This document shows positions 37,759 through 37,783 of a stretch of 37,783 nt of DNA, one piece after another. The DNA comes from Planctomycetaceae bacterium (GTDB taxonomy: Bacteria > Planctomycetota > Planctomycetia > Planctomycetales > Planctomycetaceae): contig SIAF01000006.1 of assembly GCA_009691905.1 (NCBI GenBank), forward strand, positions 1-37,783, given 5' to 3'. The notes below the pieces were generated by a model. That model was not told the DNA's origin, did no database searches, and saw only the letters and a list, made by a program, of their open reading frames with translations. Both the position numbers and the translations under genes were made by a program. Within the stretch, counting starts at the first letter, position 1; every line of letters begins with the position of its first letter.

Positions 37759-37783
37759 TGAGAGTATCTTGGTCGATTTGTGG
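37758..37783 (+). CDS. Probable start of a further gene (partial, right edge)
   Basis: GTG at 37758 with AAGGAG 7 bases upstream; only eight codons are visible (start then RVSWSIC), which could be a signal peptide start. Too short to identify. The alternative is that the ribosome site is coincidental and this is a mobile-element end. Confidence 0.4.

Noticed and set aside
1-37783. tRNA, rRNA, insertion sequences with transposase, prophage genes
   Set aside because: I looked through the intergenic stretches and saw no tRNA cloverleaf, rRNA, transposase or phage gene that I could support.

Overview
The window looks like a piece of a planctomycete chromosome. Markers that point there: a secreted giant with an LEPR-type N-terminal motif (VEFLEPRTML), a CxxCH-containing DUF1549/DUF1553 gene overlapping a DUF1501 gene, a VIT/von Willebrand A protein, a TIGR03032-family gene, high GC, and intergenic palindromes of the 'GCCGCGAGCCGCAGGCGAGC' kind. 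This assignment is an inference from gene content; no rRNA or tRNA was seen.

Layout. (1) 1-8994, minus strand: the 5' ~9 kb of one very large subtilase / P-domain / FG-GAP / cadherin-like / RTX surface or secreted protein, broken by a 4-base deletion near 6420 and running off the left edge. (2) 9206-10276, minus: a TIGR03032-family protein. (3) 10275-17614, plus: two very large genes of unknown family (988 and 1452 aa), 14 bp apart; the first starts nose-to-nose with the TIGR03032 gene in a palindromic TCATGA. This is the least explained block. (4) 17682-18368, minus: a membrane-anchored EF-hand protein. (5) 18898-20307: class II fumarase, flanked by two copies of a 160-bp direct repeat. (6) 20581-22175: a divergent pair, acyl-lipid/acyl-CoA desaturase (minus) and cold-shock protein (plus), which together suggest a cold-response unit. 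(7) 22239-23814, minus: a polytopic membrane protein split by a C10 tract. (8) 23969-30857, plus: DUF1549/DUF1553, DUF1501, prephenate dehydrogenase and a PurL with a PurS-like N-terminus, tightly packed. (9) 30942-37588, plus: STAS-domain protein, VIT/VWA protein and a 1134-aa exported, C-terminally membrane-anchored protein. At the right edge a GTG start with a strong ribosome binding site sits inside the 3' arm of an inverted repeat.

How it fits together: core metabolism (fumarase, TyrA, PurL) is interspersed with planctomycete-specific envelope and surface proteins. The best candidates for something undescribed are the 988/1452-aa pair with its TIGR03032 neighbour, the VIT/VWA plus 1134-aa membrane protein pair, and the ribosome-site hairpin at the right end. 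Two reading-frame breaks (near 6420 and at 22884-22893) should be resolved before those proteins are interpreted.
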